A DNA stretch of 64,000 nt from Pseudofabraea citricarpa. Lineage: Eukaryota > Ascomycota > Leotiomycetes > Helotiales > Dermateaceae. The notes beneath the pieces were generated by a model. The model was not told where the DNA came from. It ran no database searches and saw nothing but the letters and a program-made list of their open reading frames with translations. How positions within the stretch are numbered: position 1 is the first letter of the stretch; every line of letters starts with the position of its first letter. The stretch is from assembly GCA_029641185.1 (NCBI GenBank), contig JAPWGK010000017.1:124001-188000 (forward strand). Reading direction: 5' to 3'. This document shows positions 23,980 to 35,430 of this stretch, in pieces. Position numbers and translations under genes: made by a program.

Positions 23980-26242
23980 ATGAATAGTCTCTGCCCTACA
24001 GAATCAGCTGGCGCCAGCTCTCCCCACGACCGCACAGCACGTAATATCACTTCGTCCAGCTCCAGCTTTTCGGGCGGCTCATTGTTACACTGTCCGACTG
24101 GCTATACGCGAGAGAAGTGGAGAGTTGGCGCTCCCCCTCTGCTGTATCTGCCTCTGATGAACGCCGATGCCTTCCCGGAAGAAGCTGAGTTCTCGTGGTT
24201 TTTCGATATCCAGGTAAGCCAGCTCTCACTCCTGCATATCAGGGACTTACATACGCAAATCGAATACGGGAACAGGTACTGACGCTGAGATGCAGGCGAA
24301 AGCCAAAGCATTCCTTCGAGAACAAGACGTCGAATTTGATTTTGTCCGCCTCGTTTCTCGACGTCCCAGAGGGCCGAGGTGTTTCGAGGTTGATCCCACA
24401 AACCTGACGCTGCTCGTTGAAGCCGAGTGGGAAGAAAACAAAAACCCCGCTGACGTGTGGTTGAGATGCGTCGATTTCATGCGCGGACTGCTCTTCCAGT
24501 GCGGACAAGGCGAGGTCTCAGTCGAGATGCTCTCCTGGGAGCGCTATCACGAGAAGTATATCTGCCCCGTTGAGGCGGGAAACGCCTTCGTCGAAGCGTG
24601 GAATAGACATATCCATGACGATGTCATCACGATTATTGAGAGGGATCTGAGCCTGAGGAAATACTGGCGCTCTGTCGATACGCTCCGGTTTGGTTACGTC
24701 GACGACGAGTGGTCTGATAGATCTCGTAATCCCGTTGTGGTGTCGGTTACTGTTGATTACGCTTGTAGTCATGAGCACTGGGTACGTCCAGGATTCCAAG
24801 TACAGCTGCATGCCGACGGGTCTTTTACTTTTCTTTTTTTCTAATCGTCACCTTGAATCCCAGAGTTCTCCAAAGAGATTAGTGCTAATATATGAATTAA
24901 AAACATAGGCCATCCCAGAACAAGAGATTCGAAAGCTACTGGACGACACAGGTTTCTCCAATGTGGGCATCGAGATTGAGCATGGAGATGTCAAACTATT
25001 CAATCCCGAGTTTGAAACCCTTCCCGATACCCACCTCAGAGGAATCTCGCCTGATATGTATCCATTGAGGCCCGGCTTATCAATCAGTGGGATCGAGCCG
25101 CTTCGAGATGCTGCAGGTGAAATAAAGGTGCCATCGATGGGTACCATTGGTTTGATAGTGGAACTATATAATCCCTCGACAGGCACCCATATCATGGACT
25201 GTATACTAACAAGCTACCATACCATACGCCCATGGATTCCAGGGTGGCAATACCCAACAAAGATAGAAGAGCGTCAGGGGTACCTCCCACCCATCTCCGG
25301 ATCTTTATGCCAAAGTAGGTTGCAATTCCTCTGATGATCGAGTTGAGCACCACTAACAAATTCCTAAGAGATCGATCAAGAAGGCTTTAGTCTCGTCGGC
25401 CGGAAATTCGGTCCTCTTCTGGGAGACGCCTATTCCAGGATGGGTTTTCAATCACCTAGCGATAGGTTATTCGAATACTCACTAGCAGAGAGGAAAGAAT
25501 CAGTAAAGTCTCTAGAAGATGCCCTCGAGACCCTTGAATATAGCCCAAATGAACGGAAAAGTGCGACAAGACGCTTAAAGAACATGAAGGCAGATGTAAT
25601 AAAGCTCGAGACGAACCATGACCACTACGTTGGGAAACCCGTCGTCGCTTCCGGGTTTCGTCGCCAAGGCAGGGTGCGTCTGGACTACGCACTGATAGCC
25701 ATCGAAGACGATTCAAAGACGAGAAACAACTCGGTAAGTCTGAGACGAAAGCCGATCGCTTTCGACCCCTGGCTGATGCTTCACAGCTTAATTTGCGGGA
25801 TTGGGGTTTGATAACTCCCACCATGGATAGAATCACTGGCGCTGGTAACTTGGGTGATTATACCCCCGGCAAAACCCGGCTCTTCAAGAGAGGTGCGCAA
25901 ACGGGTTGCACCCTAGGTGTTCATGGCGGAGCGAAATCCAGCGTGAAGTTCCCGTGGGATGCTGGTTATACCACTGATTTCGCCTGCTATAGTGCTACGG
26001 ATATCTTGCTGTCCATCGGAAGTGGCTTCGCATGCCATGGTGATTCCGGATCGGCTATCTTTAGCCAGGAGGGTAGATGGCTTGGGTTAGTCGTTGGCGG
26101 TGTTACCAAACAACTGGGCGAGGCTCCTATCGTTTATTTTTCGCCGGCTGCTGGGATTATAGAGGATATAAAGACAAGGACGGGTCTGGATGTGCGGATT
26201 AAAGGTCTGACACACCATGCTTTTGAGTGTCTGGACGCTTAA
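23980..26242 (+). CDS. Trypsin-like (PA-clan) serine peptidase-domain protein
   Basis: Five exons: 23980-24213, 24296-24781, 24909-25314, 25369-25733, 25787-26242, encoding 648 residues. All introns are GT...AG (82, 127, 54, 53 nt) with clear branch sites. The N-terminal ~270 residues are an unrecognised domain (WFFDIQAKAKAFLREQD, VDPTNLTLLVEAEW, GFSNVGIEIEHGDVKLFNPE). The C-terminal half has a complete trypsin-like triad in order: His in ILTSYHTIRPW, Asp in RLDYALIAIEDD, Ser in FACHGDSGSAIF. Each lies on a different exon. There is no signal peptide, so it is likely intracellular. I do not recognise the N-terminal domain. It sits alone between AT-rich DNA and minisatellites, which suggests an accessory gene. 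Confidence 0.85.
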
Positions 26243-26431
26243 GTAAGTGAAGTCCATTTTAATATGTACTTACACCTTAATAACTAGGTAGTTTTCAGGT
26301 ACTAGTTCTATATCAGCGACTAAGGGTTTGAAGCCAACTATGCTCTAGCCGAGCAGTCCTATCCTGACCTGTCCTAGCCAGAGAACAAAGTCTCAAAAGA
26401 AAGCCGCAGCTATCACGAACACGTGCAACTT

Positions 26432-26553
26432 TTGTCTTCAGTTGTCGACTTCTTTCCGGTTGTCAGTCCAGCTGTCGTGGACACATCCGACCATTATCTT
26501 CGGTTGTCAGCTTCTTTCCGGTTGTCAACTTCTTTACGGTTGTCAGTCCAGCG
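26432..26553. repeat. 18-bp minisatellite (TTGTC-rich)
   Basis: Units of TTGTCARCTTCTTTMCGG occur at 26442-26459, 26504-26521 and 26522-26539. Each block is followed by TTGTCAGTCCAGC (26460 and 26540), so the array has a higher-order two-block structure. Confidence 0.8.
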
Positions 26554-26783
26554 ATAAGCAATAAGGAAGACCCAACTCAGCATAAAGGGCACGCAGAGGA
26601 CGGTAGGCAGCAATGACAGCGTTAACGAGGAAGGTCTTCCAGAAACATGAAATCGAAGACTTCGAGTGATTCTTGGCTGTTGTTCCCAAGTGGTAGCTTG
26701 GCTGCATTCGTAGATGTTGAAAGATCAAAGGGAAGGTAAAGCATGTCATGTAGGTATGTATATATACTCACCAGCCGCACCAC

Positions 26784-26983
26784 CAGCCGCTATCTTCGGA
26801 AAAAGGAGATACATAAATCCACCCACTTACTCAGCTAGCAGGTGAAAGACATCAGCCGCAGTATTTCGGAAAAAGGAGATACATAAATCCACCTACTCAG
26901 AGCAGGTTAAAGACACCAGCCGCAGCATTTCGGAAAAAGGAGATAAATAAATCCACCTACCTACTCAGAGCAGGTGAAAGACC
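26784..26983. repeat. Three ~64-69 bp tandem repeats
   Basis: Copies start at 26784, 26853 and 26917. Each contains CAGCCGC, then TTTCGGAAAAAGGAGATA, then AATCCACC, then CTCAG...CAGGTGAAAGAC. The copies differ by a few substitutions and small indels. Confidence 0.9.
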
Positions 26984-27430
26984 CACACGAGATCAGAAAT
27001 CTGACAACAGCACGACACCTGACAACTGCACGGATTCCCGGACAAGACAAAAAAAACAACAAAAACACGCAGGATGTAGCCGTAGAGCGGTGCACGAGCG
27101 TAGAAATCTGACGGTTGTGAAAGGTTGAGGGATACGTACCGTCCTGCTCCTTGTAATTATATTGACTTTCAATGTAAGTCGGGATGGTGAGGTAGATAGA
27201 TCATAGATGTCAAAGAAAGACCAGACGTGGTACGTCTTACAGGTTTGTCGTGAGATCCATTCATTCGTCATCTCTGCTTGGTATCTTTGAGCTTCAGCTC
27301 AGAGGTATAAGGTGCAGATTCGTAAGGATCTGAGAGGGAGCTCATCACAAATCAAAGATGAAAAAAATAACATTGTTTCAGAGCCCGAAGGATCTATTAT
27401 CTCTTCTGGAACTATTAGAGAACCCTCCTC

Positions 27431-27475
27431 CTACCTAGGTAGGTAGGTAGGTAGGCAGGTAGGTAGGTATCTATC
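27431..27475. repeat. (GGTA)n microsatellite
   Basis: About eight GGTA units with one GGCA variant, flanked by CTACCTA so the left end forms a short palindrome. Confidence 0.85.
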
Positions 27476-27587
27476 ATGCCCATTCATGCAATTTAATCCC
27501 GTTGCCAGCATCCATAGTAGCCGCCCATGCAATGATTAAGAACAGAAAGGAAATAAAGAAAGGAAGAAATGTCATCATCTGTGGAAA

Positions 27588-29388
27588 CTACTGCACTCGA
27601 ACCAACTTGGTCTTCATCTCCCTCTGCTCCTTCATCCCCTCGATCCAACCCTCGACCTCCCTCAGAGCCTTTTTTGGATCCTTCTTTCGCTTGAGCAAGA
27701 ATCCCTGGATCTCGGCGGGCGAACACATGCCATCGGGGATTTTACTTGCAAATTCCTTGGCGATCTCTTTTAGTTCGTCGGCTTCGACTCCTACAACGCT
27801 CTTGATTGGCGTGGGCGGTGGTGTGGGGATCGAGGTTTGAGAGTTTGCAATGGGAGCTACGGGAGGAGGAGGAGGAGCGATATCTACACTATACATGCGT
27901 TCGAATAGCTCACTGATCTGGGATTGAGTGGCGTTGCTGAATGCGACTTGATGATCTACACGACCGGGACGAATGAGAGCTTCGTCGAGTTGTTCAGGAC
28001 GGTTGGTTGTCATTACCAGAACTCTCCCTTCGTGACTAGCCACGCCATCAATTCTGTGAGTTGTTAGTAACGGTTTCTTCTCATTCAAAGAGTGATGGAA
28101 CTTACATATTGAGCAATCCTGAAAGGGTGATGCCTTCGGTTTTATCCATCGAGTTCCCATTTGCCCTTTTAATAGCCTTGGTCAAGTTCACCACATTCCA
28201 TTCATCCTTCGAAGTTCCTGGGGGTGGACCCGCATCGTCGGTCTGCTTTTCTTGCCTTACTAGTCCTGCAGTGTCAATGTCTTCCAAGAGCACAATGCAG
28301 CGAGCTGGGAGGTTTGTGAAAAGCATGCCGAGCTCCTCTTCAGTCAAGGTGGGCTCGAGAAGACTAATGACGTGGATATCCAAACCGAAAACACCAGCCA
28401 GTGCGAATGTGAGCGATGTCTTGCCCGTACCAGGTGGTCCGTAGAATAAGTATCCTCTTCGATATGGAATTCCGCGATTTGCATACCATCTAGCAGTAGC
28501 CGGATTCAGGTATTCATTGATATCAGCTAGTACATCCATCTTGCGCTCCTCGTCTAAGACCACTGTCTTCATGGGCCGACACGGCCGTTCCGCAATTGTT
28601 AGCCATCGACCGCCAATTCTTCTCATATCCTTTGGAGATGGTCGCTTGATGACTGTCTTGACATTGTGGCCCAGATGATGGTGTTCCTTAGCGTGCTGGA
28701 TCAATCCCTTAATCGGTTTGGTCGAGCGTCCATAACATGATATCGTCAGAGTTTCCTTGTCTTTGAATGTAGCAGCTCCACCTCCTACTTGATCCATAAA
28801 TGGAACTGCCTTCCTCTTCAGCGTGAAGTAGGTGCCCTTATGCCAGAAACTGTGAGAAGAGCCTAGAGCCGGGGTGAATCTTGGTTGGGACTTAGCCTCC
28901 TGGTTAGAAAAGTTAAGCCACTTGATATTGCCTTCGGCATCAGTGGTTGTTTCTGGGATCTCTGTCGTCTCGCTATCAACTTGCCACGCTGTTTTTGAAG
29001 GTGTCTCTGCCAAGAGCTTGCGAGAGGACTTTGTCTTGTACTGGTGCGCAAGGAACTGTATCAAGTGTCCGTGAATGTCGTCGGTGCTGTTTATTGTGAC
29101 CTCGGAAATCCAAAGCGAATTCATGATCGAGTTGAAGCCAGTGTGAGCCGAGTTGTAGACTCTTTGAGCAATCCATAGCAGTGCAATATACGAGACCAAG
29201 GATGTGACATCAAAACCCGTACTGTAGAGGACGAAGCGATGAAGATAGCCATAACCTGGGATGAATCCTTCTAGCACAGCGGTTGGTAGATAGGCTGGCG
29301 ACGTTGAATTTGACATGTCTGCAGATGGCCCAGGAAAGGCATTGTTGAGCAACGAGCCAAGCCCCGGACTTCGTCCCATACGAGCCAT
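27588..29388 (-). CDS. BCS1-like AAA ATPase
   Basis: Two exons on the minus strand: 29388-28106 and 28053-27588 (intron 52 nt), encoding 582 residues. The N-terminal ~110 residues include a hydrophobic segment (VTSLVSYIALLWIAQRVY). A BCS1_N domain follows, then the AAA module: Walker A YGPPGTGKTSLTFALAG, Walker B CIVLLEDIDTAG, and after the junction [37 protein letters not shown]. The C-terminal lid is interrupted by a Pro-rich insertion (about residues 470-500). Yeast Bcs1 assembles Rieske protein into complex III at the mitochondrial inner membrane. Filamentous fungi have many Bcs1-like paralogues; the long N-terminus and the Pro-rich insert suggest this is one of them. It is divergent from the TLG1 gene. 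Confidence 0.92.
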
Positions 29389-30459
29389 AGCTTGAAGAGA
29401 AGCCGTAGGGAGAGGCTATCCAGAAGGTGATGCTGTAGATGTGCAAAAAGACGACAGCCTGGTTCTTGCGAATAGGCGGTGGCGATCTTTAAAAGAGTGT
29501 GCAATTCACGAACCCAAGCGGAACCAAAGGAAAGAGGAAAAGAAAGAGGCAGAAGGAGGAGAGGGAAGAGGCAGAAGATAAATGGCAAGGCTAGAATCAA
29601 AAAGATTGTCGATAATAATCTGAACTATTACTAAAGGATGCAATACCGCCACAGGGTCCAGTAGGTAGAGGAGAGGAGAGGAGAGGAGGGGCAAGGGCAA
29701 GGAAGGCATGGTCGACCAGTCGGGCGTCATAGGCAGTTATGAGCCAGTAAATGAGTCAGATAAGGATACACAGAATGATGATCCAGTAACAGAGCCAACA
29801 GAGCCAACAGATGGGTTGCAGCCGCGCATGCTGCAGTTACCTTCGAGCCTAGTCGGTCACCTAGGCCAGTCTTCAAGGCAACAACTCACAGAACCAGCTG
29901 ACGCTCACAGCAGCAGTGACATGTGGCGAGATACTGACCTCAAGGCAACAGCCACGTCATGCACTGTTGCTCGTATGTATGCCCGTCGAGGCACAATGGA
30001 TGAATGAATGAATGAATGGGAGGATGCGGTCGAGATGAAGCTGTACCAAGGAGAGACTCCGACATACATACCGAGCCACCTCACCAGCCACAGGAGTTCG
30101 ACAGGACAGGACAGGACAGCCACCCGCAACAGGGGATGGGCTGAGCTACCAGGGCCATGATGATGCGGCTTCATCTTTTTGGACAATGCCAATTCCCTAA
30201 AGAGATCACTGACCTTGCATTGCGGCATTGCACTTCCGATACCCTGTCCTGTCCTACGACCTGCTACTGTATGCTGAACCCCAGACGCCAGACCACCAAT
30301 TCCCATCCACTCGTCATCGCCGAGGCAACAACAAACATCAGGCCTCAGCCTTGTCTCCCAGCATCTATCTGACAGCCAGCAAGCGACAGCTGGGTGTCCT
30401 CGCTCCCTCCGATAGCAACCCAAGCCAGAGCATACCAGCGGCAAGACAGGTTGCCCAAG
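29389..30459. other. Divergent promoter region with simple repeats
   Basis: 1.07 kb between the BCS1-like and TLG1 start codons. It contains (GAGAG)n at about 29663-29690, (GAAT)n at about 29996-30018 and (GGACA)n at about 30096-30119. No supported gene; long ORFs here extend from TLG1 in frame but lack the family N-terminus. Confidence 0.5.
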
Positions 30460-31238
30460 ATGATGTCCTCAACAAACGAAGAGGATCCCTTCCTCCAGGT
30501 CCAGGCGTAAGTTGCGATCTATCCTCGCCCTTTGCGCCCGCTGACAACGCGCACAGTGATGTCCTGAACCAGCTCACCCAGACCCGCTCGTTATTTACCT
30601 CTTATCTACGCATCCGCTCTCTCACGCCGTCAGCAACCTCGCCCGAGCTGACCTCCGCCCGAGCCGATCTCGAGACGGCCCTGACGACACTGGCAGAAGA
30701 TCTAGCGGATCTGGTCGAGTCGGTAGCCGCCGTTCAAGATGACCCGTACAAGTACGGGCTAGAGATCGAAGAGGTGGCAAGGAGGAGGAGGCTGGTAGAT
30801 GAGGTGGGCAACGAGGTCGAAGATATGCACGAAGAGTTGAACAAGCGGATAGAGAGGGTAGAGAAGAAGGCTGGTTATGCTGGGAACGACGAGGACCTAG
30901 AAAGAGGACGAGGGAGCGAGCCGGATTACAATGCCGAGTTTGAGCAGCAGCAACAACTACATATGATGCACGAGCAAGACGAACAACTAGATAGCGTTTT
31001 CCAGACCGTGGGAAATCTGAGGCAGCAGGCAGACGATATGGGAAGAGAATTGGAAGAGCAGGGGGAGATGCTCGACCATGTGGACAACCTGGCTGATCGA
31101 GTGGGTGGCCGACTCCAGACCGGCATGCAAAAGATGAGTTATGTGATAAAGAAGAACGAGGAGAAGATGAGCAGTTGCTGCATTGCTGTCTTGATATTTG
31201 TCCTGATTATACTGTTGATCCTGGTCCTTGTCTTATAG
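30460..31238 (+). CDS. TLG1: Tlg1/syntaxin-6-type Qc-SNARE
   Basis: Two exons: 30460-30506 and 30557-31238 (intron 50 nt), encoding 242 residues. Exon 1 encodes MMSSTNEEDPFLQVQ, the typical short start of fungal Tlg1, and joins in frame to ADVLNQLTQTRSLFTSYLRI. The N-terminal half is a helical bundle (syntaxin-6 N domain). The SNARE motif runs from about residue 150 to 215, with the zero-layer Gln in ELEEQGEMLDHVD. A single C-terminal anchor (CCIAVLIFVLIILLILVLVL) ends the protein. The product acts as a t-SNARE in late Golgi/endosome fusion. Two adjacent ATGs (30460, 30463) are possible starts. Confidence 0.93.
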
Positions 31239-31866
31239 AGGGAAACGAGGCGCATCGGAGTTTGGGTTGTAAAATGAAAGGTTAAATGGAGTTGGACTGG
31301 CAGGATAGGTATCATCATAAGACACTTGTTAGTCTGATTACCTAGGAACTTTGGTGCTAGCCTCCCCAGCCAGGAAGTAGACGGTTCGGCGATGCTTGTC
31401 ATCATGAAATGAATAATATTTTTAGAAAGTGCTCGTAAACAAAATGCTTTGTTTTTGTTCTCAGTCATACATGCCATGCCTCTCTAACGAGCTACCGTCC
31501 ATCCCACCGATATCCCCACGCAATCAAGAAAAGAAGGCCTTCGCTTCATCGCTCAAACCATTCGGCCGGCCCTGATTATCGACATCCGGTTCGAGCACCA
31601 ACCCAACAACCGCTTTTGTGGACCCAGCACTATCAGACCGTCGACGATTGCTCGTGAGGCTCACACGGCGAGAAGAGCTTTTCTGAGTGAACCGTCAACG
31701 AACTGAAACCCAAACGCTTTAAACCACGCAGCCATTAGATAAAACTTGGCAGAAGAAAAAGTGTATGCGCGAGCCAAGACCTTCTATCACGACAAAACTT
31801 CCACAACCTCTGTCTGGCTTCCTGAAAAACAAACACAGAAAGCAAAGCGGCATAGTACAAGCACGA
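31239..31866. other. Convergent 3' spacer
   Basis: 628 bases between the converging TLG1 and B56 genes. It holds 3' UTR sequence; no gene seen. Confidence 0.5.
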
Positions 31867-34133
31867 TCATCGCTGGCTTCTGGAAGACCCTACCGAATTT
31901 TGCCGATCATGTGTCGGTCTCCTGTCTCTACGTTCTCCATCTTGAAGCTTCAAAGAATCTAACCGCTTCTGGTTATCTTCGGTAACAGGATCTACCTCGT
32001 CTAGCCTAAGTGGCGTTGAGACTTTGGCTCTTGATGGCGAAGAAATTGCACCGGGTCGGACTCCGTTCGTCTTTGATCGACTGGCCTGGTCAGCAAGGGC
32101 TTTCCATTTGTTTTCCCGAGTTTGTTCGCGGGCTTCGGCGTTATTCTGATGTTCCGTGTAGTCGTGGGAACAATCATCAAATAATTGAGGGTTGATCTCC
32201 ATGAAGAGCTTCATTGCATTGTAGACCATGCCGTGAATGGTGCTGAACTTGTCAGCATAGCAAGCACGGTAGGAAGAGCGTAACTTACCGGTTCCAATGG
32301 CCTTTTGAGTTTTCGTATAATGGCGCAAACATGATGGGAAGAATAATCTCAACGTTGTCACTGACAAGATTGCAGAAGTACTCGTTGTTCCAGAAGTACA
32401 GAGCACGCTCTGCAACTTGGAAATGTGGGCTTGCAACGGACTTGGCCAGTTGATGGAAAAGGGGCTCTTGGACCTTGGCGAATTCTGCGGGGTCCATAAC
32501 CTCAAAGATATCCTCGACTTCATTAAGGTACATTACCTCCTTTGTGCTGTTGACCTTAGGCCAGTAACGAAGAAGGCCAAGAACAACCTGAAAACAGTCA
32601 GTAGGCAACCCAAATAAACTGAAATGGCACATACTTCTTCCGTTAATGCTGCGTCCTTCTCCAAAAACTGCACAATGCAGTAGGCCAATTGTGGATGGTA
32701 CATGCTCAAACTTTTGACCTTGTGTAGTGGAATTAAGACTCTAGTTAAAAAGAGTTTGTGCTCTTCCTTGAGAGGTAACGCAAATCCATTAATGATTGAT
32801 CCGAGAATTTCTAGCAGTTCTGCGATTCCATTAAATCGTTCTGTTTCATATATGAATTGGAAGAAGACGTTATTGATGGAGCGTCGGATATATGATCGCA
32901 AGTTCAGGAATTTCCCATAGATTCTGTGGAGTGTTGTCTTCAGAAAGTCGCGTTCCCGAGGGTCCTCTGAATCAAATAGTTCCAACAGTTGCAGCACGAA
33001 GCTGTGATCTATATATGCCTTGGCAATGTTGGTGTTGAAGTCTTGGCTCTCAATGAACCTGAGAAAGAATTCATAAACCACCTGGATGTGAGGCCATGCT
33101 ACCTCAAGAACGGGCTCATCTTCCTCGGGATCAAAAGCTTCTCCCTGTGGATTCATTGGCGGTGGTATGGGTCGGAACAAGTTCTTGCTGAACATGTCGA
33201 CAACTCTTGGGTACATTGCCTCGGTGATAACTTGTCGATTGTTTGCTACATAGTCGAGGAGTTCATGTAATGCAAGTCGCTTGATCTCCTTAGATTTCAT
33301 ATCTCCACTAGCATCATTGAAATCGAAGATGACATTACACTGATCAATCTTTTGCATGAAAAGATCTTGTCGTCGGTTGGGAGGGACTTCGTGAAAGCCT
33401 GGCAACTTCTCGAGCTCTCTTTGGGGAGAGATATCGAATCTTGAAGAATGTTGTCTCTTAGGGGTTCTGATTCCTTCTGGGACGTCTTTTGGTGTTGTTT
33501 GGAGCCGATCAAACATTAAAGACTTCTGGCCAGCCTTGGGAGGAGCTAGATCGTGTGGCATGGTCTCAGCAGCACCTGGAGGAGGAATGTGCTTCATGGG
33601 GTCAGCCTTTGTCTCGACCAGCTTAAAACAAGTGGAAAGAGTACTTACGGGAGCACTAGGACTAATAATGACACTGGGAGGGAGCTGTCCGTGACGGTTT
33701 GGAGTTCCCGGGGCACCAGCACTTGGTGATCCACCTCCCATATTGAATCTATCTGCACCGCCTGCGGGGTTCAGCGAGCTGATAGACCCTGACTGCGATT
33801 GCGAGGCGGGGCTGGAAGCGGCACCGTCATTGGGGGGAAGTGGTTTGTTCCTGGAGTCGTTCACCGTCGTGGTTGACGAATTTGGCGTCGCTACAGGGGA
33901 CTGGGCTGCCTCTCGAGATGAACCTGATTGCGATGGAGAGGCTGTGCCGTCCTTCGATTCCTTATTCTTTGACTTTGAGGACTTGTTCGGGTCTTTAGCG
34001 CGAGAGAGCTGCTCATGCTGAATGGGTCAGTTAAATGTTCAAGAATACAGTTGCCATCAAGCTTTGCAAGATGCTTAGTTTTCATGCACAGGTTGTCAGG
34101 ATGGCTTACAACTCTCTGCCTGAAGCCTTTCAT
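31867..34133 (-). CDS. RTS1: PP2A regulatory subunit B56 (Rts1/ParA)
   Basis: Five exons on the minus strand: 34133-34110, 34008-33649, 33591-32635, 32587-32289, 32242-31867, encoding 671 residues. The tiny first exon encodes MKGFRQRV and joins [12 protein letters not shown], the family N-terminus. A Ser/Pro-rich disordered region follows, then the B56 HEAT-repeat domain: [104 protein letters not shown]. The C-terminal tail is basic and disordered. The intron at 33592-33648 is 57 nt and has no stop, so its retention keeps the frame; splicing joins SAP to HIPPPGAAE, the family sequence. The subunit targets PP2A in stress, septation and cell-cycle control. Confidence 0.95.
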
Positions 34134-35430
34134 CTTCACGGCTGGCTTTGGTGTTTCAAGAGGTTTTTGGATTCGTTTTGGAGGAGTCTCCTGGTTGTCT
34201 TCAGGAGCGTCCTTTTGGTGGATATTGCGACTTCCCAGTCCACAGCCGTACGATGAAATCTTGCGATGGGGGGTAGCGCGTTAGATCAAGCTCGCCAAAA
34301 GCGATAAGGCGGGATCTAAGGCTTCTTGAATAGGGTGCGATGGCTGTTGATCAGGTCCAATTGGACGCCTATCAGATGACAGATCGAACGACTCGAGAGT
34401 CACCGTCTGTCGAGAATAACTCGAAATGATACACGGCAAGACGATGTTTGTGAAACCGTAATTTGATGGCTTGCCGTTTATCGATCTTCCGAGTCGAGGT
34501 CAGGCAGTCGAAGCCGGTATCACTCTATCAGAGTCCTGGTCATTCACTTTGGGTATCCTGCGAATCGATTCCAATCATCGGTATCCTCGACTATCTGCGA
34601 CCTTGCTATTCAACTGCGTTCGGGAGCGGGTATCGCGCCTTATGTAGCTGGAGTCTGCAGCAACAAGAACATTGTTAGCAGGCAGCCTTTCTGCAGCGGG
34701 GTGCAATAGAGCGGACAGCACCATCAAGGCTCGGGGGACATACATAGAGTTGAGGCGGGCGGGCGATTGATTGATGATGTTCAGGCGTCCTGTCTTGGGA
34801 TCGGGAGTAAATAGCAGTAGTGTTCTGCAAGCGGTGAATCGACTATTGGTGGGCCAGGTGTACGGACGACGAAGGAAAAGGCGACGCGTCCTGCGCTCCT
34901 TGGGAATCTAAGGTGCAAGAGGATCGGGGGCTTGACAGCAGTTGTCAGTTTATGTCTTCTTGAGGGCAATGAATGTCGCATCAACATGAGAGAGCTGGGT
35001 CGTTCGCTGAGGGGCCGCCTAGCCACGGAGAGTTTAGCACATTGATGCCTGAGGTGGGCGTGACCTGGCGTAGTAGTAGTAGTAGAACTAGGTACTTGGT
35101 ACTTTTTGTAATTTTGTACTACCAGCTCCCGTGCCAGGGTCCCAGGTCCCAGGCCAGGCCATCTCTCCCGACCCTACCTGCAGTACTGTCCGTCCTGTAC
35201 CTTATTATTTCCATCTACATCAACAGCAACTCCCCTCCCCTTTCTCATACATCCCCATCTCCACAAACACAACCACTGCCTCAACCGCGGCTGCACAACC
35301 ACAGGGTCTGCCCTGATACCGCCAAAAGCTTCTTGAACATTAACTCGTCTGCAGCGCGGGAGATTGTCAGGCCCAAGCACACTCTCTGACCCCCTGCTCT
35401 GCTTTGCTCCATCGAGAGTCGAGAGTCGAG
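34134..35430. other. Divergent promoter region RTS1/TFC1
   Basis: 1.3 kb between the two start codons. It is likely to include the long 5' leader of the B56 gene. No supported ORF. Confidence 0.5.

Larger units (their letters stand above)
26243..27587. other. Repeat-rich spacer
   Basis: 1.3 kb with no supported gene. It holds three tandem repeat tracts, given separately, between the peptidase gene and the converging BCS1-like gene. Confidence 0.55.

Noticed and set aside
29708..30007. 99-codon ORF upstream of TLG1
   Set aside because: No domain, no splice path to TLG1, contains low-complexity GAGCCAACA repeats.
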